64,000 bases of DNA from the NCBI RefSeq assembly GCF_005146945.1, contig NZ_SWMS01000005.1, forward strand, positions 310,001 to 374,000, in the 5' to 3' direction. Positions within the stretch are counted from its first letter, which is position 1, and each line of letters begins with the position of its first letter. This document shows positions 55,601 to 63,374 of this stretch, in pieces. The notes beneath the pieces were generated by a model. The model made no database searches. It was given only the letters and a program-made list of their open reading frames with translations, and was not told the origin of the DNA. This DNA comes from Prauserella endophytica. GTDB lineage: Bacteria > Actinomycetota > Actinomycetes > Mycobacteriales > Pseudonocardiaceae. The position numbers and the translations under genes are program-made.

Positions 55601-56947
55601 GAGCAGGTCCTGGTCGGGTGGTTCCTCTTCGCCGGGGCTTTCGAAGGTGGAGCGGCGGGTGCCGATCAGTAGCCGGACCTCTGGCAGCACTGAGAGGGGT
55701 CGCACCACGGCCTGCGCGATGCCGATCGGGTCGTCGGCTTCATCCAGCGCGTCGATCAGGATCGTGACGAGGGTGGCACGTTCGCGGATTCCCGTGATGA
55801 GTGTGTCGGTCTGCTCGGCGAGAGGCGCGCCAGGGTCTGGCGTGGGGAGCGCTAGGTCGTCGGCGATGCGGCCGAGGAGGTCGGCGGCGGTGAGACCGGT
55901 GAGGTGGACGGTGGCGGAGAACACGTCGTCGGGCGGCTGCTCGTCCTCCGGCAATGGTTCGAGCAGCTCGGCGTCGATCATGGCTTGCCGCAGTTCCGGC
56001 CGGGAGTGGACGAGCAGGTTGCCCAGCAGAGCCGATTTGCCGCTGCCAGCTCGGCCGGTGACGACGAGCATGCCCTCGGCCGTCGTGCGCAGCCAGGCGA
56101 CGATGGCTTGGCGCTCGCGCGAGCGTCCCTCGAAGTACCAGGCGAATTCCCGAAGCTCGCCGCCCTGCGCCTTGGGAACGTAGTGGTATCGCTCGTCCTC
56201 GCTGAGCCTCATCAACGCAGCCTGGATGGCCTGCGCCATATCGAGAGTCGCTTGGGTCGGCAGCGGTATCTGGCGCCGCATCACCAGCCGGTGCACGTGC
56301 CGGGGGATCGGCGGGTTGTGGCTGGGCAGGCGCGCCAGCAGCTCCTTGCCAAGTTCCCACAGGTCGACGTGCGGTTCGGCCGCGAAGGTGTCGCGCAAGG
56401 CGGTCCGTAACGCGCGGCTGAAGACACCCAGATTGGTCGTGCCCTCGCCGGACACGCCGACGAGCAGCAGGCGGCGGGCACCCTGGAGTGTGTCCAGTTC
56501 TGCGTTCAGCCGCTCGACGAACTGAGCGGACCGGCAGGTGTCGATCACGATGATCGACCAGGTGTCGGTGCCCTGGTTGTGACGTTCGCGCTGGTAGATC
56601 CATTCGGCGAGTTGGCTGGGGACAACGCCTTGCTCATCGGCGGGTGACTTGGGTGAATCTGTGTGGAGCAAGATTGCGCGATCACCGGTGGCCCAGCCGT
56701 GCCCGACCCAGTAGAGGAAGGTGTTGCCGGTAAAGCTCTGCGCCCACTGGTCCATCCGCTCGTGGACGGTCTGCCCATCACGTTTCTGCGTCCAGTTGCC
56801 CCACGGCACGAGCATCCCGCCGTACTCGGCAAGCACTCGGGCGACCTCTTCGACCTCGGGGCCGACGTTGAGGTTGTCGTGATGCAGGTAGGTGCCGATC
56901 GCGACGGGGAAGACCTCCAGCCGCGGTTCGGGGAGCGAGTCAGTCAT
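52631..56947 (-). CDS. Caspase-like/NACHT-type STAND ATPase with 14 WD40 repeats, candidate anti-phage effector
   Basis: The product is 1438 residues from ATG 56947. Residues 1-225 form a caspase-like peptidase fold with the catalytic dyad His83 (FLYWVGHGWATGD) and Cys138 (WSIIVIDTCRSAQF). Residues 270-560 form a STAND/NACHT NTPase with Walker A GRAGSGKS (298-305), Walker B VTILIDALDEADD (394-406) and a following LIGTRRS sensor. Residues 560-790 are helical. From about 792 to the end there are 14 WD40 repeats (for example TIRLWDPRRHRELG), enough for two seven-bladed propellers. Such proteins are thought to sense a trigger through the propeller and switch on a suicidal protease. It overlaps the lipase gene by 8 bp. 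The function is inferred from architecture. Confidence 0.9.
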   Translation of the reverse strand: MTDSLPEPRLEVFPVAIGTYLHHDNLNVGPEVEEVARVLAEYGGMLVPWGNWTQKRDGQTVHERMDQWAQSFTGNTFLYWVGHGWATGDRAILLHTDSPKSPADEQGVVPSQLAEWIYQRERHNQGTDTWSIIVIDTCRSAQFVERLNAELDTLQGARRLLLVGVSGEGTTNLGVFSRALRTALRDTFAAEPHVDLWELGKELLARLPSHNPPIPRHVHRLVMRRQIPLPTQATLDMAQAIQAALMRLSEDERYHYVPKAQGGELREFAWYFEGRSRERQAIVAWLRTTAEGMLVVTGRAGSGKSALLGNLLVHSRPELRQAMIDAELLEPLPEDEQPPDDVFSATVHLTGLTAADLLGRIADDLALPTPDPGAPLAEQTDTLITGIRERATLVTILIDALDEADDPIGIAQAVVRPLSVLPEVRLLIGTRRSTFESPGEEEPPDQDLLDALDVRPDQTVMVGRDPHSCRRYIYRRLATAAKDESLRAEDVTIEHVAATLGETAGDFLFARLAVHEILGDPGIVLPDPSRMDDLVELTRTTHRGLFARAVSRLRRRSRVNFWLLAALAYAQGRGLPMRDGIWAAVANALSDDTETASQDDISTLLEHAAPYLAIDRDHGQTVYRLAHRAFVEHFTDPDQNQGRHRAITQRLIALGKEQLQLNPYLVHHLPAHAGAGGESAWQDLAAHSKILDELSSAAVTGAVMRTAFGRFVLPHPIAGIVAASHLLASAPPEDRALLRWLSVARHTGSIAGPSDGADVSGWWRLGWARLVPRPLHIVLTGRSTARSGSRDHSDSIRAIATFDLPRRVGLLATGQTSGIARIWDPLTGGQVGEGMSHSAAVSAIVPLQLVSEGEAPEQVALAVVTDDEIYIWDPAMRLPVITITSVSGARFRALTPVRWPDGRTLLAAGADDGTIGLWDPITGAQEGDHRQAHEGSVNAITALDPPQVGVLATYGEDGTIRCWEHDAGRWRQSGELTPSPRRPRAGYALATVRLAPKRTLLVSGGLDAVVRLWNPAQEKPVAELRGHRNAVRSIATVEMPDGTPAIATAGDDRTIRLWDPRRHRELGPPLNGHTAQVLGITQLSLPGGPALLATSSRDSSVRLWELTESAGTRPVSNWAATVTALAEIRVGQDGSVIAAGYDDGTVQLLDVDTGKSVRQPLEGNTVAVRAMSTLAVSAELNLLAVAGGDRVVKVWNFAGGDAHPFKVITTGLGSVSALALIANGDGTVCLVIGGKDGAIEFWDLLHRRRIGHEPAAHKRHVASLTAVRFPRGDLLVASGGHDQTIRFWDPVTGTRGNLPPIDNRAPFSAMLPVPDHLGDPLVAVASQEDRVKIRVWNTVTGEMEGRSMSPPPIKATGAPSGGGGRVTAMTMMRTDIGHDLLVTGNTNHTIRLWDLATRTLLHRLNFGEEITACHASGERLIVGSKSGVTLLELNQTPN

Positions 56948-58436
56948 TGTCTCCAAGATCGTCTGCAGGTTCGTCCTGGCTGGTCGCGAGTGTCATTCGC
57001 TTGAGGGGTGAGCCGCTGCCCGCATCCACCACAATCTCGTACAGATGTTGGTCGGGGACAGTGACCGTGAACTGCCACTGTCCATCGCGCTTTTCCAACT
57101 GGGGCCGAGCGACATGCTTGCCGGTCTCGGCGTCAATCACCTGGCAGGTGGCGTCATCGGGGCCCTCCACTCCAGTGACTGCCACGGGCCATTCGGCGCC
57201 GACGGACACGACGTCGGGGGCGTCGATGCCCACCTGGCCACGTGGCGCGAGTGTGGGCCCTTGCGGTTCGCCCGTGATGACAAACCGGACGGAAGATATC
57301 GCCTCGTCGACATTGGCGAGACTGCCGTGCTGCTGCGCCCGAGGATCCGTGGGCACACCCCGCACGATCGCCGAGTCGACCGGAACGGTGCCATCCCCAA
57401 GACTTGGGAAATGCGCCGGCACGCCGCGCTCGTCATGGACGATCTTTCCGTCGCGTGAGGGACGGAACGTGTGGCCGAGTCCCTCGACAGTTTCGTCATC
57501 CAGCCGCAGGCAGGCGAGCGTGGGCTGTTCGACGCCGATCACCAATCGGTGCCCAATCAGCGACTGGGTGTCGAGCCGCGTTCTGTCGTCGAAGGCACGT
57601 TGGGCTTCGACCGGATCCCCGCCGAACCTAGCGACGTCCTCGGCAGTCAGCGGCCGGACGTGGTCGCCTTCGTCCACGCACCTGTACGACGGGAGAAGGT
57701 CATAGATTCCGGGCAGCTGCCGGGCGAGCCGCATCATCCGCCGTCTTGGAGGCAGTAGGCCGCGCCCGTTCGCCAGAATGATCGCTGCCTTAGCTGCACC
57801 TCGGAACGGTGTCCCCAGTGTGATGGTGGCCCGGATGTCCTCGGTCACCGTGGGAACTTCACCGGCCTCGTCTTCAGTGCCTTCGACAAGCGGCAGTGCT
57901 CGCGCCAGCAGACCGCCCATGGAATGGGCCACCAGCACCAACCGGGCCGGGCTGGGGTCAGCCTGCAACACTCTGAGCCGTTCATGATCCTGGGTGGCCC
58001 GCCACGTCGCCAGGTGCTCCTGCGCGGCCCGCGCGAGCAGGCGAGCGTTGTGCAGTACCGGCAGCCGCCAGTCATAGGCGAACTCGCGCACGGCGCGTGG
58101 ATGCACCATCTCCTTGAGGTGACGGACGAGCCTGTCGTAAGGCTCGAAGTAGCCCAGCGGCGCCCAGGCCGGAAACCGCAATAGCCCTTGGGGCTTGATC
58201 CGTCCCGGTTCCAGATCGGCGAGGTCGCGCAGCGACGACCCGGTGGACCACGCCCGGCCGTACCAGCCGATACGATTCACACCCCACAGCGTCTTCTTCG
58301 TGGCGGTGTCCACCAACGTACTGCCCATGATCCCTGGAATCACGACGACCGCATCATGGGAGTGATTCAGACGGAGCTCCGGTCCTGCATGATCAGGCAG
58401 AGGATTGGCGCCTGTGTCGAGCGTCACGCCGAGCAC
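56940..58436 (-). CDS. LCAT/PGAP1-like alpha/beta hydrolase (lipase) of the STAND operon
   Basis: The 498-residue protein has the LCAT-type N-terminal oxyanion loop VVVIPGIMGSTLVDTATKK, the lid Tyr/Trp stretch FAYDWRLPV and the nucleophile elbow LVAHSMGG (Ser172). The acid/His region GDGTVPVDSA with a later QQHGSL is also present. A C-terminal 130-residue beta-rich domain follows (about 390-480). The start is GTG at 58436, 12 bp after the upstream gene, and the stop overlaps the caspase/NACHT gene. No signal peptide is visible. A cytosolic membrane-lipid-attacking effector, or substrate of the protease, is plausible but unproven. Confidence 0.85.
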   Translation of the reverse strand: MLGVTLDTGANPLPDHAGPELRLNHSHDAVVVIPGIMGSTLVDTATKKTLWGVNRIGWYGRAWSTGSSLRDLADLEPGRIKPQGLLRFPAWAPLGYFEPYDRLVRHLKEMVHPRAVREFAYDWRLPVLHNARLLARAAQEHLATWRATQDHERLRVLQADPSPARLVLVAHSMGGLLARALPLVEGTEDEAGEVPTVTEDIRATITLGTPFRGAAKAAIILANGRGLLPPRRRMMRLARQLPGIYDLLPSYRCVDEGDHVRPLTAEDVARFGGDPVEAQRAFDDRTRLDTQSLIGHRLVIGVEQPTLACLRLDDETVEGLGHTFRPSRDGKIVHDERGVPAHFPSLGDGTVPVDSAIVRGVPTDPRAQQHGSLANVDEAISSVRFVITGEPQGPTLAPRGQVGIDAPDVVSVGAEWPVAVTGVEGPDDATCQVIDAETGKHVARPQLEKRDGQWQFTVTVPDQHLYEIVVDAGSGSPLKRMTLATSQDEPADDLGDND

Positions 58437-58448
58437 AGTATCTGACCA

Positions 58449-58904
58449 TTAGTTGATCACTAAGGGGGTGCCGGGTTGGGTCTCGATCTCACGCCACCAG
58501 GCCGCGATCTCCTCGCGCATTCGGTAGATCATTTCTCCCTTGGAGCCTTGCCAGTTCTCGATCGGCCAGCGCTTGCCGCCGAACAGATCAGCCGCGATAC
58601 GGCTCATTCGGGCATGTTCGTTGGCCTGCTGCTTGGCGTCCAGGCCCGAGTAGGCGATTAGTTCGCTGAACGTTACCCGGTCGCCAACACGGCGTTCCGT
58701 GATCTCGAACAGCGATCTGACGCCCGGCAGGTGCTTGGACTTCTCCCATAGGGAGACGACCTCGCCCTTGGTCCAGATGCCTTGCCGCCCAAGGTCCACT
58801 GTCACCTCGCCATCGATCATGGCGAGCGTTCCCTTCAAGCGGTCGAGGAGCGTCTGCGCGTCGGCGATGGCCTGCACCACGGTGGTCCTCACGGCGTTCG
58901 TCAT
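58449..58904 (-). CDS. Small protein with winged-helix-like C-terminus, first gene of the STAND operon
   Basis: The 151-residue protein (ATG 58904, GGAG upstream) has a helical N-terminus (AVRTTVVQAIADAQTLLDRL). Its second half (RVTFSELIAYSGLDAKQQAN, GGKRWPIENWQGSKGEMIYR) looks like a winged helix with a terminal beta wing. It is separated from the lipase by 12 bp and lies directly behind a perfect inverted repeat. It could be the operon's regulator or a sensor partner. No family was recognised, so this is inference. Confidence 0.7.
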   Translation of the reverse strand: MTNAVRTTVVQAIADAQTLLDRLKGTLAMIDGEVTVDLGRQGIWTKGEVVSLWEKSKHLPGVRSLFEITERRVGDRVTFSELIAYSGLDAKQQANEHARMSRIAADLFGGKRWPIENWQGSKGEMIYRMREEIAAWWREIETQPGTPLVIN

Positions 58905-59221
58905 TACAATCTCCGCTCCTACGGATTCGTACACGACTCGGTAAGCGTATGGAGTCGTGTACGAATCGGCAAGGATTGGTCGACCGTGGATCGTGCAGTA
59001 CGTCCATGCAGTGGCGGCCTGACGCAGGTCGTCCAACACCGTGGCTCGATCGAGCTCGCGACGTCCCGCGACGTCGCCGTCAGGTGGCCGTCGGCATTCG
59101 CGAACGCATCGCCCAACTCAACGGCGTCTGGCAGGACACGGTCCTCATCGAACACCGCTGACCCGTCGCGTAGCCGGTTCAGATGTCAGCCCGAGTGGAT
59201 CCTGTGGCGACCGGTGCGCGG
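58905..59221. other. 317-bp gap between the two minus-strand defence operons
   Basis: Apart from the inverted repeat at 58924-58967 nothing is clearly a gene. Minus-strand frames show broken protein-like runs (DEDRVLPDAVELGDAFANAD in one, QAATAWTYCTIHGRPILADS in another), suggesting a decayed small gene between about 58990 and 59170. Confidence 0.35.
58924..58967. promoter_or_regulatory. Perfect 16+16 bp inverted repeat upstream of the STAND operon
   Basis: The arms GATTCGTACACGACTC and GAGTCGTGTACGAATC are fully complementary around a 12-bp spacer. Each arm contains a near-palindrome, TCGTACACGA or TCGTGTACGA, so the whole may be two operator sites. It ends 20 bp before the first gene's ATG. 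Repressor binding is likelier than termination. An attachment or transfer site is a further possibility. Confidence 0.7.
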
Positions 59222-61282
59222 CTAGGAAGACAGATCGTGCGGTGTGGGCCGGTTGCCGGCCACGACGCCAACGATTACATTGCGGTCCTTTCCGGCGCCA
59301 GCGGGACGATGCCGGGCGAGCCACACCGATTCGTCGAGCCGTGGTGCACCGTCCGGATGCGGCGTCAAGTCGAGCACAAGGAGCTGGCCGAAGGGCACGT
59401 TCGTGTTGCCGTACTCCGCAGCCTGGCGAAGGTAATGCCCTTCAAGGCTTTCCGGGGCGGAATCGCTGAGTTCCCGTTTGATCTCGGTGAGGTAGCGGAT
59501 GGTTCCGAACGCCACGATGACGTCTGCCCGGCCCATGGCGATGTCGCTGCGCTCAACCGAGACCAGACCGCTAAGAGGGCCGCTTTGGAGCCATTGGTGG
59601 AAATCCTGTTGTAGGTCCGCCTCAACGGGTCGGCTTTCGCCAGCCTTGAGTTCCCTGCGGTAGTCGTTGTTCTTCTTGTGCAGTCCCCACGTCTTGGTCG
59701 TGAGGTCGGCGCGGCTGAGGAGAAACAGTAGGGTCTGTTCCAGCAGCAGGCCAAAGGTGTCTCGTACGTCGCCGACGAAGTCTGGGGACTGGGCCAGTTG
59801 CCGGAGTAGGTCGTCCAGAAGGCGATCGAGCACGGGGTGTGCGGTTCGTGAGCGCGCAAGCTCGGTGCTGTGTACAACCCCTTCCAGCACTTGGAGATTG
59901 TCGTCGCTGATATCGGTGGCCAGGCCCGCGGCCTGATGCTCGCCGAGGATGTGAACGAGCGACGGAGCAAGACGGTACAGCCGAGCAGTGTCGACCTGGT
60001 GAGGCTCCTCGTCATCGTCCCCGTCTGATGCCGGTCGCGCTGAGCGCGTGTGACCTTCGCGCGATCCGATGGCCGCGGTCTCGATCCTTGTGAGGAGCAG
60101 CTCGACCGTGCTGGAGTCGAGGGATGGGGTGTCCTGCTTGGACAGTTCGACGACTGAGCGGCGGAGCGCCGCAAGCAGGCTTTGCTGGTGCAGTATTTGG
60201 TTTTCGATAGTCGGCTCGACGACTGCGGCCAATCCGGGCGCCGTTTCCAAGCCCGGTAGTGGTCTGGCGGTGCGTGCTTGGGTGTAGGCGTCGAGAACCG
60301 TTGCGAGCGCGTCCCACACGTCCATCCAGACCGTTTCAGACAGGCGCTCGGCCGCCGCGGTCAGTACAAGTACGAGTCGCCGCCACGCGAGTTCTGCGGC
60401 ACGTCGTGGTTGAAGCCACGTCGGCGCGTTCATCCCGCCCGACCACGCCTCGCGCTGGTTCAGGGCATCTGTGAGCCGGCTGGCGGCGTCGGCCAACCGG
60501 GGCTGATCCTGTGCAGCGAACGCGAGGAGAGCGTCACACGCAGCCGCGTACGCTCGCGCGTCGTGCCGGGCTTCCTCGGCAGTGTCGACAGTGGCGAAGC
60601 CAGAACGTGCGCTAGTGAGTGCCTCCATGGCCGCTGGCAACGTTTCCGCGGTGAGCGCGGACCTCAGTTGGAAGCAAGCCAGTTCGAACGCAGCATCCAC
60701 ACCTGCCGCACCGTCGTGTCGAAGGTGATCCAGGGCAGCATGCAGCGCGGCGGCGATCGTGGCCTCGTTCGCCCAGCGATCCATCGCGGCGCCGAGCAGG
60801 CGAGGGAGGCGTTCGGTGAACTCCTCGGGGGCGTCGGAAGGAAGTGCCGTTAGGTGGCCGAGAACGCCGAACGGCGTGACGGCACCTGCCACCGCCAAGC
60901 GGACGGCTCCTTCGAGGCGGCCGGCTGCAAGCAACGGATTGGAGTGGATCAGTGGCGCGAGGTCGCGCAGCAACACGTTGTGCAACTGCATCCCTTGTGT
61001 GTCCACTGTGATGGGGCTGGCGAGAAGCTCGTCCAGACTGCTCGCCAGCGCCAGCAGACTCTGCTGGTCGGTCAGGCCCTCGATGAAGCTGGCAGTGGCT
61101 GTCTGCCATTCGCCGGTCTCGGCGCCGACGATGTGGGCTAGCGCGTGCGCCAGCACCGGCGCCAGCGGGCTGGCGGCGATTGCGGCTGCCTCTTCCGCCA
61201 CCGCCTCTGCGCCGAGTTGAGCGATCGCTGCCGGAGTCTCGTCGACTGCTGTGTCGACGAGGTGTTCAGCGAGCCGGGTCAT
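59222..61282 (-). CDS. PD-(D/E)xK nuclease-like protein of the SMC-type ATPase system
   Basis: The 686-residue protein starts from ATG 61282. An upstream TTG at 61411 that overlaps the ATPase gene is judged unlikely. Residues 1-520 are predominantly alpha-helical without a named domain. Residues about 550-610 carry the nuclease core: EADLQQDFHQWL, then GRADVIVAFGTIRYLTEIKR, which gives the Glu, Asp and Glu-x-Lys pattern of PD-(D/E)xK enzymes. It lies 94 bp after the SMC-like ATPase stop, in the same direction, and would be the effector. The nuclease assignment is from the motif only. Confidence 0.75.
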   Translation of the reverse strand: MTRLAEHLVDTAVDETPAAIAQLGAEAVAEEAAAIAASPLAPVLAHALAHIVGAETGEWQTATASFIEGLTDQQSLLALASSLDELLASPITVDTQGMQLHNVLLRDLAPLIHSNPLLAAGRLEGAVRLAVAGAVTPFGVLGHLTALPSDAPEEFTERLPRLLGAAMDRWANEATIAAALHAALDHLRHDGAAGVDAAFELACFQLRSALTAETLPAAMEALTSARSGFATVDTAEEARHDARAYAAACDALLAFAAQDQPRLADAASRLTDALNQREAWSGGMNAPTWLQPRRAAELAWRRLVLVLTAAAERLSETVWMDVWDALATVLDAYTQARTARPLPGLETAPGLAAVVEPTIENQILHQQSLLAALRRSVVELSKQDTPSLDSSTVELLLTRIETAAIGSREGHTRSARPASDGDDDEEPHQVDTARLYRLAPSLVHILGEHQAAGLATDISDDNLQVLEGVVHSTELARSRTAHPVLDRLLDDLLRQLAQSPDFVGDVRDTFGLLLEQTLLFLLSRADLTTKTWGLHKKNNDYRRELKAGESRPVEADLQQDFHQWLQSGPLSGLVSVERSDIAMGRADVIVAFGTIRYLTEIKRELSDSAPESLEGHYLRQAAEYGNTNVPFGQLLVLDLTPHPDGAPRLDESVWLARHRPAGAGKDRNVIVGVVAGNRPTPHDLSS

Positions 61283-61376
61283 GGCCACAACCGCCAGGCT
61301 GCGCGGTCGTTTCTCCCGATCATGTCGAGCACTGCAGAGTCTGCGCCCGTTGGAAGCTGCTGCGGAGGTGTCAAGG

Positions 61377-63374
61377 TCACCACAGCGGCGCACCTTCCTC
61401 AGCCGTGACAAGGCAGTCTGCGGGCAGAACGGCCCTGCTCAGCTCGCGGTCCGCGGTTGTGATCAGCACCTGGATGTGGTTGTTCGCGGCCAACTCCGCG
61501 AGCTCCTTGAAGACAACGGCTGCGTCGAAGTCTTGAACTTCCTCGGCTTTGGGGCTGTCGATCAGGACGAGACCGGGATGGGTCGAGATCCCGAGACGTG
61601 CACCCACCCGCAGCAAGGCGATCACAACGGCGATGCGCAGCCGTACCTGTTCGCCGGGACTCTGCTTGCCGAAGTACGACTGCGCGCCGCCACCTTTGAT
61701 CACCTTGAGCTGAGCGGCCCGGTTGACCTCCACCCGTTCCAGCGCGCTCATCCCGAACCGACGGGCAAGGTCAGCGATCTCGGCGTTCAGCTCGGTGAAC
61801 AGTGCGGCTGCAGCGGCTTTGCTGTCCTGATCGAGCACTTTGTCCGCGGCGGCGAGCACCTTGAGGACGGTGGACTCCTCGTTGCCGTCGTGCTCGGCCG
61901 GTTTGGGCACCATCTCCAGCGCGCCCTTCCACCGCGCCACTTCAAGCTCCGCCGTCATGCGCTGACGCACCGTGTCGTCGCTGCCGGCGGTCCGCAACCG
62001 CTGTTGCGCCTCGTCCAGCTGTGCCGTGAGCTGGGAGAGAGTGGATTCGGCGGATTCCAGCGCCTGTCGCGCCGCGTCTTCGGCCGATTTGCTGGCGTCG
62101 ACACGCGCCTGTGCTTCGGCCTCGACTTCTTCATCGCTGGCGGTCTCACCGACGACCTCAGCGGTGCAGACCGCGCAACGGTGGACATCGCGCTCTTCCT
62201 TGCGGCGTTCCTTGGTGATTGGTGTCTCGCAGCGCGGGCACGCGCTGGGGTCCAAGCCGTGGAACAGCAGTCGGGCGATCTCGCTTTCCTTGACGTCGTT
62301 CAGCGCCTTTTCGTCCGCCTGGCGTTGCCGCCGCGCGGCGCGATAGGCACGGTTCAGCTGATCCCAGTCCTCTTCGGCATCGGCAACGTGGCGGGCGAGT
62401 CGGCCTGCGGCGTCTGCCAGGTCGGTGAGCGACGGGCCAGGCGCTTGCTGGACGAGTCGGTCGAGTTCGGCCTGGGCGGCCGTGAGCGCCTCCTGGGCTC
62501 GGGCACGGTCAGCCACCCGCTGCTCGGCTACTTGCCGTGCCCGATCACGTTCCTGGGAGACCTCCGACTGCAGCACTTCGCGCGTCGCCTTCACCCGCGT
62601 GAGTACCGCGGCAGCCGGCAGGTCGAGGAACACTTGCAACAGCCGTCCGGGCAGCCCGGCCATCGGCTGATCCCCGAGCAGGGGTTTGTCAGGGCCTGCC
62701 GGGAGATTGATCGCGGAGTAGTAGGCGGGCCAGCCATGAGTCTGGGTGCCGACCTGCTTGTCCTTGCTCACCGAGTTGACCAATGGCTGCAGGTCGAGCC
62801 GATCGAGCATCAAGGTGGCCACCTGCGCGGCGAAGTCGTCTTCGTCTGCCGTGTCAACGAGGATCGAGACGCCCTGGCGTCCCGCATCACTGTTCTCCGC
62901 TGTGAGGCGCTGCCGCTGCGAGGCTGCGAGCACCTCGCCCCTGACCAGGGCACCTTTGTCCAGGGAGAGGCGAAACCCAACCGCTTGGCCCGCGATGGTG
63001 ACGTCGAGTTCGATTCCTGACAGCCATCGGCGGACATCAGCCTGAAGGCGGTCGCGGGGTGACCCTCGCAAGCACCACGTGATGATCTCCAAGACGCTGG
63101 TCTTGCCGCGGAAGTTCGACGCGACCAGGGCGGTGAAGTCGGTGTCGAAGGTGAAGGTGCGGTCAAACGGGCCGTCATGCTTCGTTCCGGCGCGAACCCC
63201 AAGGACGCGAAGGCGGTGGACACGAACAGATCGAGGCCGTGCCGGCGGGTAGGCCAGGGGGATGCCGTAGGTCGTGAAGACCGCGACAACATCGTCCTCG
63301 GTGGTCTTGGCCGCAGCAGCGATTCGGCCGACGAGCGAGCCGGAATGTTCGGCGCTGGATGCCTCCACGGTCAT
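61377..63374 (-). CDS. SMC/Rad50-like ATPase with Cys4 zinc motif (ABC-3C/Lamassu LmuB-like)
   Basis: The 665-residue protein has an SMC-type N-terminal half. FTALVASNFRGKTSVLEII gives Walker A at residues 85-93, with the degenerate GxxGKT form typical of this subclass. A first coiled coil follows (about 265-365). Four cysteines (379, 382, 400 and 403 in CPRCETPITKER...RCAVC) make a zinc hook or ribbon at the tip. A second coiled coil (410-475) precedes the C-terminal half, with signature SPGEQVRLR (572-580) and Walker B LVLIDSPK (602-609). The start overlaps the middle-component gene by ATGA. It is expected to bind DNA ends or foreign DNA. Confidence 0.85.
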   Translation of the reverse strand: MTVEASSAEHSGSLVGRIAAAAKTTEDDVVAVFTTYGIPLAYPPARPRSVRVHRLRVLGVRAGTKHDGPFDRTFTFDTDFTALVASNFRGKTSVLEIITWCLRGSPRDRLQADVRRWLSGIELDVTIAGQAVGFRLSLDKGALVRGEVLAASQRQRLTAENSDAGRQGVSILVDTADEDDFAAQVATLMLDRLDLQPLVNSVSKDKQVGTQTHGWPAYYSAINLPAGPDKPLLGDQPMAGLPGRLLQVFLDLPAAAVLTRVKATREVLQSEVSQERDRARQVAEQRVADRARAQEALTAAQAELDRLVQQAPGPSLTDLADAAGRLARHVADAEEDWDQLNRAYRAARRQRQADEKALNDVKESEIARLLFHGLDPSACPRCETPITKERRKEERDVHRCAVCTAEVVGETASDEEVEAEAQARVDASKSAEDAARQALESAESTLSQLTAQLDEAQQRLRTAGSDDTVRQRMTAELEVARWKGALEMVPKPAEHDGNEESTVLKVLAAADKVLDQDSKAAAAALFTELNAEIADLARRFGMSALERVEVNRAAQLKVIKGGGAQSYFGKQSPGEQVRLRIAVVIALLRVGARLGISTHPGLVLIDSPKAEEVQDFDAAVVFKELAELAANNHIQVLITTADRELSRAVLPADCLVTAEEGAPLW

